From the NCBI GenBank assembly GCA_947305705.1, contig CAMZEB010000001.1, forward strand, positions 62,001-126,000: a stretch of 64,000 bases of DNA. Direction: 5' to 3'. Positions 51,097 through 61,609 of this stretch are shown here, piece after piece. Origin of the DNA: an uncultured Candidatus Saccharibacteria bacterium. Its GTDB lineage: Bacteria; Patescibacteriota; Saccharimonadia; Saccharimonadales; Saccharimonadaceae. The notes beneath the pieces were generated by a model. That model ran no database searches, was not told where the DNA came from, and saw only the letters and a program-made list of their open reading frames with translations. Made by a program: the position numbers and the translations under genes. Positions within the stretch are counted from its first letter, which is position 1. Every line of letters starts with the position of its first letter.

Positions 51097-54000
51097 ATTA
51101 CGCTTGGCAGTAATAGCAATTACAGCGGCGGTTAGCGAGATGAATACGATTGTATAGACAGCCATATTGTCGGCGAGGGTAATCGGATTTGAAGGATCGG
51201 AGTATGGATCAATATCTGTGTCTGGCTTATTGTTTGTGAAAGCGTCCGTATAGATAACATTGATGAGCCTGACACCATCTGTCGCTTGGTCGCGAATAAA
51301 CTCGTAGTCTATTTCGGCAAAGTTTTCATTGTCGTAGCGAAGTTCGCTCATAGGAACCGGCGTATCCCAAATCGTGCCAAAGTCAGGATCGGCAGCAATC
51401 GTTGGAAGCATATCTTCGAAGTGTAGATTATTTTCGCTGCGTGGATATGACACACCATCAAATTCGCCCCAGTTGTCCGATTGAAGCACGATACCATCGC
51501 GGCGGAGCGCATAGACAACAACGTTAGATTTATCGAAATCGTCTGGATTTTCGTAGAGTTCAACAGTCGGATCGTTGGACGTAATGTAGAGAACTTCGTC
51601 GAGTGGGTAATATTCGCCATCGAAATCGTCGCGACCATTGTATGCGGCATAATCTTTCGCAGGCGAGGTTGTATAGGCGTAGATGTCTGTTCCCTCTGGA
51701 ATGGTTGGACCAAGCGTTTCTTCGTCATCGCCATCTGCACCCATACCGCTAATTGGTGCTTCATAACCAGGGAGGTTTTCGTCTAGCACTACAGTATTAC
51801 CCCAAATGAAGATGCGTTTTAGTTTGTTATCGTTTGCAAAGGCTGCATTATCTATACGTTTGACCTTGTATGCTACTGATGCAGTTTCGAGTTCTGGAGA
51901 ATCGTAGAAGGTCTTTTCTGGGATTATAGCGTTACTGAAGGTACTTGGTACATCTACGCTCTTCAATGCTTTCATCTTCGAGAAGACTTCACCTGCGGAG
52001 GCATCGAATTTAGCAGCATAGAGGTTGAAGTCTGAATCTGCATTACCGATGCTTGTTAGACCAGTATTTGTGAAGGCATTGATGCCTAGGATAATGTCTT
52101 CACTGCTGATGTTTGGCGAGAACTTAACTGTCTTGAGTTTTTCATCATTCATGAAGGCTTTATCGTCAATCTCACGAATGTTTATGTTATTGCTCATATC
52201 GACAGTTTCGAGATTGTTACACATATTGAAGGCTGAATAGGTAATCTTCGGTAGATTATTGATGACGACTTCCTTCATGTCCATGTTCCAGAATTCTTCA
52301 CCGTTATCATAATCGCTGACTGGACCTTCAACACCCTGATCCATTGCTGTTAATGAGCTAGAATCGATGATGAGTTTATCTACACTGACGTTCCAGAGTA
52401 GCTGGTGAACTCTCTGGCTGCTCGAATTTGCAACCGTCAGATTTGGCTTAATTGTCACTGTATTATAGTGGACATCGGTATCTCCGGTCGAGATTGCTGA
52501 CCAGCCAATGCTCGTAACCGTGCTTGGGATAACAAGATCATCAGTAAAATCCGTATCATAGAAGGCTGCTTGGCCCATCGATAGGAGGCCTTCCTTGAAG
52601 GAATTCACGACGTGAATATCTGAGCGCATAAAGGCAGATGAGCCGATAGTTTTGAGCGTTCTTGGGAATTCGAATTGGCCGCCAACCTCAGCCATATAGA
52701 AGGCCGCACCGCCAATCGTCTCAAGACCCTCTGCAATGCTCAGGCCGCCAAGTTTCGACTCTTGGAAGGAGTTGCCATTAATTGCCCTAAAGCTACGTGG
52801 TAAAGCAACTGTGCCACCGACTTCTGACTGGTAGAAAGCAGAGCCATTTATCGATTCAAGGCCCTCGTTTAGATTAATGCCGCCAACTTTTGACCATTGG
52901 AAAGCCGCGTCACTAATCGCGGTAAGCGACGAAGGAATAGTGACAGAATCAGTTATCTCGGCTTGCATAAAGGCTGCTCTATTCAAGTTTTGAAGGGTTT
53001 GAGGGAGAATGAGCGTGCCGATTTTTGCGCTATGGAAGGAATCAGAATTGTTTGTAAGCTTCGTCCATTTTGCTTCTCCGAGATCGACTTTTTCAAAAGT
53101 GAGGCCAGCAAAAGTGCCAGGATTACCAGGTATATCCATTACTGAGTTTGAACCGAATTTGAGAATGCCATATGATTCTCCTGAGGTCATTTGACCCTCG
53201 TTCAAATACGTTTGGCTTTCTTTCATCGTCTTATTAAAGATCGTATAGAAGGTTTCGAAGTTCTTGCCAGTCACAATATCCTTTAATTGCGGATCTTCAT
53301 AGTTTCTTTCGAGTATATGTGATGAAACTTCATAGTAAGCACGCTCTTCGCTTCCCGCCCAGTCGATTACCGATTGTGGGAGGGCGTAAAGTTTATCATT
53401 ATACGGAGCCGTAACAAGGGCGCCGAAATCCGCATCAATCTCGATGTTGCGAAGATTCGCATTGTTTGCAAAGGTTCCTTCATGAAGCGAAGTAACGCCA
53501 CTTGGAATATATACGTCACGAATGCCAGTTTCCATAAAGGCACGTGGGCCAATGTATTTTAGATTTGACGCATTCAAATCAGCGGTCAGATTCGTGTCAC
53601 CCCAGAATGCTTCGTACCCGACATATTCAAGAGAGGAAGGAAGATTTTTGATTGTTGCAGTCTTTAGGTTATAACCGTTCTGCGCAGCATTCCTTATCGT
53701 ATATTCATAATGGGCCAGTTTCCAACTCTCAAATGCTCCAGTACCGATGACCTTAACTGTGTCAGGGATTACAATTTCTTCTTGCGTCTCAGTAGAACTG
53801 AAGGCGTGATGGCCTATCACTTCAAGATTTTCAGGAAGCTTGATACTATCAATCTTCGCTTCATTCATAGCAAAACGTGGGAGAACTTTCCACGGCGTTG
53901 CGCTAAGATCAATTTCGTCTGCAATAACAAGACCAAAGAACGAGTCGTAAGTATGGCAGTCATCTCCATAGTTACAAGAAACATTTTCTTTCACTGGGAT

Positions 54001-56496
54001 TTCATGAACGGCTTTTTCAGTAAAGGTGATTTTTCCGAATCGTTGATGATAACTATTGCTATCACTCAGTTCCCTATGATCGCGTTTAATCCCCCAGCGA
54101 TCTACACTCTCTTGACTTTGATAATCCCATGCCCAAGCATACCATTCACCAAAGAGGCGTTTGAATAAGTGCGTATGGTTTGCTTTCGCCGCTTCTTCAT
54201 CCAACCTACCAGTCTGCCAATCAGTAGTCATCATACCATAATCATAGAAGTAATCTGGATTTATCCAGATGATCATTAAATCTGGGTCGAAGATATCGAA
54301 ATCGATTGTAATATCTTCGATTGTAGGAATATTTGAAAAGGCGTGCTCGCCTAGGTAATAAATTTTGTCGTGGAGCGTGATGTTCTTGAGCATCGTCGAT
54401 TCGAAAGCGTAGTCGCCGATATATTTTACATTACGCAAGTCGAAATCAATATTCATATGATATACACGGCGAAAAGCTGCGATGCCTATGAATTCAAGAT
54501 TTTCTGGCAAATTTATCTTCAAATTCGGGCTCCAGGCACCCTCAAAGGCAAGGTTGCCAACGCCTTTTAGGCTTTCTGGGAGATTGATTTCTTCGATGCG
54601 ACGGCTCTTTACTACATCGCAATATTCACCATAGTAGCCCTGATAGCATGTACGCCCAGCAGCAGTAAAGCTGGCCATATTTTCCCAAGTCTTGCCATCG
54701 TCCTGATAATTTGAACCTGCCAAGAATGCTTTGCTGCCAATAAACTCGAAGCCTTCGCCAACGGTTATTTTCTTTAGATTGTTTAGACCTTGGAAGTAAG
54801 CTGGTGCAACAATATTTTTCTTGTTTTCTACATCAGCATAATCATCTTCAAATTCATAGATATAAGTGGCCTTCTCAGTGCCATAGTATTTTCGATTATA
54901 ATACGTCTGGTCAACAGTGCCATACTTGTTTCCGCCGTCTGGATAGTTCACGACTTCTGCATACTCTTGCGTGTATGGATCATAGTGCCAGCGATAATTA
55001 TCATAGGAAATATGGGTTCCGCTAACTGATTCTTCGGCGCCATACGGAGCAAGAACGATTAGTTCCTCAATGGCAGCACTTGCCGTGCCGTCATTTCCGT
55101 AATATCCTCTCGTATCACCATCAAGAACAACGAAGAACGGAAGAGTCGTGCCACTCGTAAGTGTATCGTAAGCGACAGTTACTTTACGAAGATTAGTATT
55201 ACCATAAAATATATTTGACTGAAGATAATTGATAGATTTCGGGAAATAGAGTTCCGTAAAGTTGTTATCTACGAACGCACTATATTCAATTCGTTCAATA
55301 CCTTCCAGATTTACACTAGTTAATCCTGTGCCATAAAATGCACGTGGGCCAATAGTTTTAATTGGAGTCAATGCGAAATTGATGGACGTTAGACCGGAAC
55401 CAGCAAAGGCGCCATCAGTGATCTTTGTGACGTTGCTCGAGAATTCTACTTCACTCAGCATCGCGCAGTCTCTGAAGATGCTCGTGCCGATTGTTTCCGT
55501 CTCGATAATTGCTTTCGTGACGTTAGTATTGCTAAAAATGTAGCCGCCAGCAAAGGCGTCGCCAGAAACCGTGACGGTAGTATCGTGAAGAGTTGAGCCA
55601 GCAAAGGCCGCCCAACCGATATAGTTAAAGTTACTCTCTACGAAATTCGTTAGCTTTAATTTATACCCGCCAAAAACACCTTTAACATCAAGCTTAGTAT
55701 GGTCGCTTGCGGTTATATCGACGTTATAATTGTAGATGCTGTCTTTATCATAGGTATACATACCCCAGCTAGGTATATAACAACGATTCGGGTCGTAATT
55801 TAGACTCGTGACATTTTCCTCTGGCCAGCAGCCAAAATCCGCTACTGTAGGGACATATGCTTCTATTTGAGCCTGCGTCATATTATCGGAGTTTGGTATA
55901 TTAGCGACCATCGTCTTGTGGCTATTACAGTAATACGACTGGCTGTAATCATCGAATACCATTTCTTTACAGACGTAAGCGCTCATAATACCGCCAGGAA
56001 TGTCGCCAATTACTATATTTGGACCGAATACGAGTTCAGTTTCTACCGCTGGGTCAATAATTGGTTTTACGCCAAGGATTTGGATTTTTGAGGTATTTTG
56101 CATATCGAGCTTAGTCGTATCGACAGCTGGCGTGCGGCGCGTAAGACTCGGGTATCTTGAATCTTGTTGTGCCGTATCTGCACTCTTTAGAAAATATGTT
56201 GTTTGCACGGAGCTAGCGCCTGGGACGAGATCGTTGAGCTCACTTAGTGAAGGGACGGTCACGGTAGCGAGGTTTTCTGGTTTATCATAAAACATGATAG
56301 AAAGGCTCGGTTCGCCACTATCAGTAACTAATTCATACTCCCAGCGAATGCCGTTTGAGTCAGTAATGACGTCGTAAGCAGTTGCAGCAGAAGCCGAACC
56401 GCAAATTAAATTTGCTGTAAAAAATGCCGCCATCAAAAACGCAAAGCAAATGCGTCTGATAGTCGGACGATAAATAATCCCTCTATGTTGTCCCAT
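51079..56496 (-). CDS. Giant BspA-like leucine-rich-repeat surface protein
   Basis: A 1805-residue secreted protein. The signal peptide (about 1-38) ends in GSASA. From about 270 to 1640 are many LRR_5 (BspA/TpLRR) units with the form LxxIxxxAFxxxxLTSVxxP, broken by less regular segments. The C terminus is a hydrophobic helix followed by KRNLFARR, but no LPxTG-like motif precedes it (NPITLADN instead), so it is probably held by the membrane helix. BspA-like proteins bind host cells or matrix in oral and gut bacteria. A host-binding role is inference. No clear Shine-Dalgarno is visible before the ATG. Confidence 0.9.
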   Translation of the reverse strand: MGQHRGIIYRPTIRRICFAFLMAAFFTANLICGSASAATAYDVITDSNGIRWEYELVTDSGEPSLSIMFYDKPENLATVTVPSLSELNDLVPGASSVQTTYFLKSADTAQQDSRYPSLTRRTPAVDTTKLDMQNTSKIQILGVKPIIDPAVETELVFGPNIVIGDIPGGIMSAYVCKEMVFDDYSQSYYCNSHKTMVANIPNSDNMTQAQIEAYVPTVADFGCWPEENVTSLNYDPNRCYIPSWGMYTYDKDSIYNYNVDITASDHTKLDVKGVFGGYKLKLTNFVESNFNYIGWAAFAGSTLHDTTVTVSGDAFAGGYIFSNTNVTKAIIETETIGTSIFRDCAMLSEVEFSSNVTKITDGAFAGSGLTSINFALTPIKTIGPRAFYGTGLTSVNLEGIERIEYSAFVDNNFTELYFPKSINYLQSNIFYGNTNLRKVTVAYDTLTSGTTLPFFVVLDGDTRGYYGNDGTASAAIEELIVLAPYGAEESVSGTHISYDNYRWHYDPYTQEYAEVVNYPDGGNKYGTVDQTYYNRKYYGTEKATYIYEFEDDYADVENKKNIVAPAYFQGLNNLKKITVGEGFEFIGSKAFLAGSNYQDDGKTWENMASFTAAGRTCYQGYYGEYCDVVKSRRIEEINLPESLKGVGNLAFEGAWSPNLKINLPENLEFIGIAAFRRVYHMNIDFDLRNVKYIGDYAFESTMLKNITLHDKIYYLGEHAFSNIPTIEDITIDFDIFDPDLMIIWINPDYFYDYGMMTTDWQTGRLDEEAAKANHTHLFKRLFGEWYAWAWDYQSQESVDRWGIKRDHRELSDSNSYHQRFGKITFTEKAVHEIPVKENVSCNYGDDCHTYDSFFGLVIADEIDLSATPWKVLPRFAMNEAKIDSIKLPENLEVIGHHAFSSTETQEEIVIPDTVKVIGTGAFESWKLAHYEYTIRNAAQNGYNLKTATIKNLPSSLEYVGYEAFWGDTNLTADLNASNLKYIGPRAFMETGIRDVYIPSGVTSLHEGTFANNANLRNIEIDADFGALVTAPYNDKLYALPQSVIDWAGSEERAYYEVSSHILERNYEDPQLKDIVTGKNFETFYTIFNKTMKESQTYLNEGQMTSGESYGILKFGSNSVMDIPGNPGTFAGLTFEKVDLGEAKWTKLTNNSDSFHSAKIGTLILPQTLQNLNRAAFMQAEITDSVTIPSSLTAISDAAFQWSKVGGINLNEGLESINGSAFYQSEVGGTVALPRSFRAINGNSFQESKLGGLSIAEGLETIGGAAFYMAEVGGQFEFPRTLKTIGSSAFMRSDIHVVNSFKEGLLSMGQAAFYDTDFTDDLVIPSTVTSIGWSAISTGDTDVHYNTVTIKPNLTVANSSSQRVHQLLWNVSVDKLIIDSSSLTAMDQGVEGPVSDYDNGEEFWNMDMKEVVINNLPKITYSAFNMCNNLETVDMSNNINIREIDDKAFMNDEKLKTVKFSPNISSEDIILGINAFTNTGLTSIGNADSDFNLYAAKFDASAGEVFSKMKALKSVDVPSTFSNAIIPEKTFYDSPELETASVAYKVKRIDNAAFANDNKLKRIFIWGNTVVLDENLPGYEAPISGMGADGDDEETLGPTIPEGTDIYAYTTSPAKDYAAYNGRDDFDGEYYPLDEVLYITSNDPTVELYENPDDFDKSNVVVYALRRDGIVLQSDNWGEFDGVSYPRSENNLHFEDMLPTIAADPDFGTIWDTPVPMSELRYDNENFAEIDYEFIRDQATDGVRLINVIYTDAFTNNKPDTDIDPYSDPSNPITLADNMAVYTIVFISLTAAVIAITAKRNLFARR

Positions 56497-56584
56497 TAAA
56501 AACGCTGTCTTCGCAGTTTTTGTTTTTATTCACACTTCACACTTATGCTTATTTTATAATGGAATTTATCTTTTTTCAAGCTTA

Positions 56585-56616
56585 AAAAAGACCACTTCTT
56601 CAAGTGGTCTTTTTCT
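56585..56616. terminator. Terminator downstream of dnaK
   Basis: Stem AAAAAGACCACTT/AAGTGGTCTTTTT with a CTTC loop; symmetrical, so active in both directions. Confidence 0.85.
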
Positions 56617-56635
56617 TTAAAAGCCGCAGCTATTC

Positions 56636-58528
<1,893 letters not shown>

Positions 58529-58564
58529 TGATTTTTCCTCCTTTGTAGAAAAAATGTTTTTCGT

Positions 58565-58591
58565 TTAGCACTCACGGTGGTTTAGTGCTAA
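58565..58591. promoter_or_regulatory. CIRCE operator 2 (leader side)
   Basis: TTAGCACTC-N9-TAGTGCTAA, one change from the perfect inverted repeat. It lies just after the expected transcription start. Confidence 0.85.
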
Positions 58592-58602
58592 TTCTTAAGT
58601 CC

Positions 58603-58631
58603 ATTCTAACGCATTAGCACTCTACTGTCAA
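58603..58631 (-). promoter_or_regulatory. dnaK promoter
   Basis: TTGACA, 17-nt spacer, TAGAAT on the minus strand. The -35 hexamer occupies the spacer of CIRCE 1. Confidence 0.8.
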
Positions 58632-58640
58632 GAGTGCTAA
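58614..58640. promoter_or_regulatory. CIRCE operator 1 (perfect)
   Basis: TTAGCACTC-N9-GAGTGCTAA, a perfect HrcA-binding palindrome over the -35 of dnaK. Confidence 0.93.
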
Positions 58641-58663
58641 TACAGGGGTAGAAAGACGTATTT

Positions 58664-59251
58664 TTAGTTTTTTTCTAACTCAGAGACGAATTTTTTGCTC
58701 GTAAACAGGAAGCAGCCGATGATTGCGCCGATAGAGGCGGAAATTAGGTCAAACATTGTATCATCGACGCCTGGTGTCACTAATTGCTGCATACTTTGCC
58801 CGAGACATTTATCGCAGAAGAATTCAAAATATTCCCACAAAACTGCGATTGTGACACTTAGCGCAAAGATAAATAGCATACGGAATAGTTGTGGAGTTTT
58901 TTGTGCTTTGAAAAAGACAATTGCATAATAGCCGACAATAGTCGAAACGACGCCAGACCCAAGATGAACTACCTTATCGTAATACGGAACCGTCTTATAA
59001 AGGTCAAGACTAATCCCTAGGCTGAGAGCGGCAAAAAGAAAAATATAATATATTAGCTGAATGCGAAACGGAACTTTGATTTTAAATAGTTTTTCGACAA
59101 TAGGCGGGAGGAACGGGAGACCAAGACCGGCGAAAACGCCACCCCACTTATTGTAATTTGGATCCGTAAGAACCCACACGAGACAGAAGAGCGCAAATAA
59201 TACGAATAGCACCCGAATTATTATGATAAAACTACGTTTAAATTTACTCAT
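58664..59251 (-). CDS. Multi-pass membrane protein, DUF2238/YjdF-like
   Basis: A 195-residue membrane protein with about five helices. The pattern YYDKVVHLGSG...AVLWEYFEFFCD...DDTMFDLISASIGAIIG is like DUF2238 (YjdF) proteins, whose function is unknown. It lies 17 nt behind the sortase gene of the pilus operon but has its own -10 box with the 6-nt spacing, so it may be read both ways. Confidence 0.75.
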   Translation of the reverse strand: MSKFKRSFIIIIRVLFVLFALFCLVWVLTDPNYNKWGGVFAGLGLPFLPPIVEKLFKIKVPFRIQLIYYIFLFAALSLGISLDLYKTVPYYDKVVHLGSGVVSTIVGYYAIVFFKAQKTPQLFRMLFIFALSVTIAVLWEYFEFFCDKCLGQSMQQLVTPGVDDTMFDLISASIGAIIGCFLFTSKKFVSELEKN

Positions 59252-59257
59252 ATTATG

Positions 59258-59263
59258 ATTATA
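59258..59263 (-). promoter_or_regulatory. -10 box of the DUF2238-like gene
   Basis: TATAAT on the minus strand exactly 6 nt before the ATG, overlapping the 3' end of the pilus operon. Confidence 0.55.
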
Positions 59264-59268
59264 CCTCT

Positions 59269-59997
59269 TTACCGATTGTAACCGACTAAAAGAACAGCGC
59301 GCTGTCTTGAATGTTTATAACAAGTAGAAAGCAGAAGGAGCGTATTTGGATACTTATCTGGCACATTTTTATTTATCGATAAGGACCCAATGTAAGAAAT
59401 GATTTCTGCGTTGGTATTATTGGCGTTCGTATCGATATTGTATGCGTATTCACTATCGTTCATTATGATGGCGAAGTTTAATATCGATAGTTCATGCTGC
59501 GAGCCGTCACTTAAATAAATTCTACCTGTACTATGACCGCTAAAATAGCCTGCATCTTCGAATTTATTTAGTGCGCCGAACATTTGATCGCCATTCATAT
59601 TATGCCCATAAATAACCGCGTAATCATCGGCAAGTAAATCGCTCCTATAATCAGCAAAAATATTGCCCGCAATCGAATATTCTTTTTTGTAATCGTGGTT
59701 TAAATAAAAATTGTTGTTAGTTGTTTGTGTAATTGGGAAATCTATATCTGCATTGTCTATCGTAATCCAAGCAATAATATCCGAATTCACCTTTCGCAAT
59801 TCGGCTATACGCTCATCGTCTGGCGTATTTTCGATAATTTTACTTGCGCCCGCTATCACATTCGTTTCATTGCGCAAGCTAACGACGTCATACACCGCAT
59901 AGAGACATATACATAAGATAGCAGCAAAAAAGATTATTATTATTCGACTAATAATTCGATCAATAATGTTTACAACTTTTGTTGCCCTAGATTGCAT
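59269..59997 (-). CDS. Class B sortase of the pilus operon
   Basis: A 242-residue sortase with one N-terminal membrane helix (about 14-38) and the SrtB-type fold. The catalytic residues can be seen: His in YGHNM (H132), Cys in LLLSTC (C226) and Arg in RQRAVL (R233). The long insert between His and Cys fits class B. In streptococcal FCT loci a class B sortase (SrtC1/SrtB type) polymerises the backbone pilin, and the gene order here gives it the same role. It overlaps the signal-peptidase-like gene by 11 nt. Confidence 0.92.
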   Translation of the reverse strand: MQSRATKVVNIIDRIISRIIIIFFAAILCICLYAVYDVVSLRNETNVIAGASKIIENTPDDERIAELRKVNSDIIAWITIDNADIDFPITQTTNNNFYLNHDYKKEYSIAGNIFADYRSDLLADDYAVIYGHNMNGDQMFGALNKFEDAGYFSGHSTGRIYLSDGSQHELSILNFAIIMNDSEYAYNIDTNANNTNAEIISYIGSLSINKNVPDKYPNTLLLLSTCYKHSRQRAVLLVGYNR

Positions 59998-60535
59998 GAG
60001 TACGGAAAATTCCTATTATCTGACCGGTTATTTCATTTTTGTTAATAGCGCCAAACGTGCGCGAATCATCCCATTCGTTACGATTGTCGCCAAGAATAAA
60101 GAACAGATCGTCCGCAACTTTATACGGATAGCTAACCGTTGAATTCTCTGGGAAACTATAGTCGCCATAAGTGGTAAGGTCCTCTAGGTGACCATTAATT
60201 GTAATCTTACCCTCTTCATTGATGTCGATAGTATCGCCAGCTTTTGCTACAACTCGACCTATACAGGTGCGTTTTTCGCATTTGTAGCTGACTACGTCAC
60301 CGATTGAATAGTCGGAATTGAGATGGAATATTAGCGCCAAGTCGCCGCCTTTCGTAGTAGGAGACATAACGTTCGTATCTATTCGAATAAAACCATAAAT
60401 GCGGAATGCTAGAATGTAAAAAATCAGGAATATGCCAACAATTTTTGCGCACAAAATCACAATACGACGCCGTAGCTCGGGCGACACCCGAGCTACTTTC
60501 TTTGGTGGTTGATACTGCTGTTGCGTTGGTGTCAT
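59987..60535 (-). CDS. SipA-like signal peptidase homologue, predicted inactive
   Basis: A 182-residue protein with one membrane helix (about 25-50) and the S26 fold. The box-B region reads NVMSPT where active enzymes have SMxPT, so the nucleophile is replaced by Val56. The box-D region reads IGRVVAKAGDTI where active enzymes have KRxVGLPGD, so the general-base Lys is replaced by Gly93. The box-E motif LGDNRNEWDDSRTFG is kept. Streptococcal SipA also lacks both catalytic residues and aids pilus assembly as a partner of the pilin and sortase. It overlaps the pilin stop by ATGA. Confidence 0.85.
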   Translation of the reverse strand: MTPTQQQYQPPKKVARVSPELRRRIVILCAKIVGIFLIFYILAFRIYGFIRIDTNVMSPTTKGGDLALIFHLNSDYSIGDVVSYKCEKRTCIGRVVAKAGDTIDINEEGKITINGHLEDLTTYGDYSFPENSTVSYPYKVADDLFFILGDNRNEWDDSRTFGAINKNEITGQIIGIFRTHAI

Positions 60536-61563
60536 TTTTTATCAGCAAACGCTTTCTTTGAATAGATAATTGCGCCAACAGATATTATGCCAAGAAGAAT
60601 GTACGGCCAGATATTCAGGAAGACACCAGTTGGCGTGCCTGAATCTTTCGTATTTACGAATGCTGCGGCGTTGGCTGAAGCGGTAGGCATCACCGTTTGC
60701 TGCCCGGTCGTGCGAGACGACGTGGCTGCATTAGTACCAACTGCGACTGTTGTGGTGTAGTCGGAATAGGTGTCTTCAGTAATCGTATAAGTAGAACCGA
60801 CAGGAATTTGGCTAGTGGTGCCGTTATAGCCGATGCGTACTGTGTCGCCAGATTTGAGGTAAACTACGCAGTTGCTTCCGGCCGTACAGCTCGAAGCGGA
60901 ACCAGAACCAGATGATGCGCCATTAACCGAATAAGTGCCAGTTCCAGAGACATTGACTGTGAATTTGAATAGCTTATTAGTGTCGCCAGCATTACCTTGG
61001 ACTGACTTGGTGATTTGAATATCTTTGTTCGAATATTCTTTCGGAGAGCTGAAGTCGAATTGGGTGACCTTCGTGCCGGACGAATTCTTTAGATAGCCCG
61101 TTGCAACTTGGCCAGTCACGTTATTGTTCGAATCCAGCGTATTGCGGAGATCTAGCAGGAGAGTATATGTCGTGTTGTCAGCAGTGTAGCCACTAACGGC
61201 GGTTTCAGCAACCGTGACCGCAACTTGCGTAGGTGTATTGTTAGAAAAAGTGATACCAGATACGTCTATGTTGGCGCATTTAGACACTTCGTGATTGGCG
61301 TCGTAGTTTGCATTAGAAAATGTAACTTTTGCGTTTGTTGGTAAGCCAGTGACCACGCCTGATGTAGCGGCCGTGAAAGTATAATTGAAAGTTGCGGTCG
61401 TTTTGTCGTAAGCGTTCGTGATTTTCTTACAAATCTTCACTGTAGTTGGCGAGGATAAAGCCACCGTCGCGGCGTTAGTGTTGACTGCGTTTGCGATATT
61501 TGCGCTAGCGGCAAGTATTGCCCCTAGAAGTGTTATTTTTATTACTCTTTTTTTACTTATCAT
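60532..61563 (-). CDS. FctA-like backbone pilin
   Basis: A 343-residue secreted protein. Signal peptide (about 1-32), then two beta domains. The first starts with VKICKKIT and FNYTFTA; the second has ITKSVQGNAGDTNKLFKFTVNV, VYLKSGDTVRIG and IPVGSTYTITEDTYSDYTTT, the pattern of Spy0128/FctA-type pilin domains with Lys-Asn isopeptide bonds. The sorting signal is GTPTG-V, a hydrophobic stretch and KKAFADKK; EVPTG is the matching motif in FctA. GGAG precedes the ATG. Small size and position next to SipA and a class B sortase mark it as the polymerised subunit. Confidence 0.85.
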   Translation of the reverse strand: MISKKRVIKITLLGAILAASANIANAVNTNAATVALSSPTTVKICKKITNAYDKTTATFNYTFTAATSGVVTGLPTNAKVTFSNANYDANHEVSKCANIDVSGITFSNNTPTQVAVTVAETAVSGYTADNTTYTLLLDLRNTLDSNNNVTGQVATGYLKNSSGTKVTQFDFSSPKEYSNKDIQITKSVQGNAGDTNKLFKFTVNVSGTGTYSVNGASSGSGSASSCTAGSNCVVYLKSGDTVRIGYNGTTSQIPVGSTYTITEDTYSDYTTTVAVGTNAATSSRTTGQQTVMPTASANAAAFVNTKDSGTPTGVFLNIWPYILLGIISVGAIIYSKKAFADKK

Positions 61564-61609
61564 TTTTTATTTCTCCGTTTTGCTGTTTTGTTTGTTTGTT
61601 GTTCAGTTG

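Noticed and set aside
59987-60535. A normal, active signal peptidase I
   Set aside because: The GDNR box suggests it at first sight, but the SMxPT serine and the KRxVGLPGD lysine positions hold Val and Gly.
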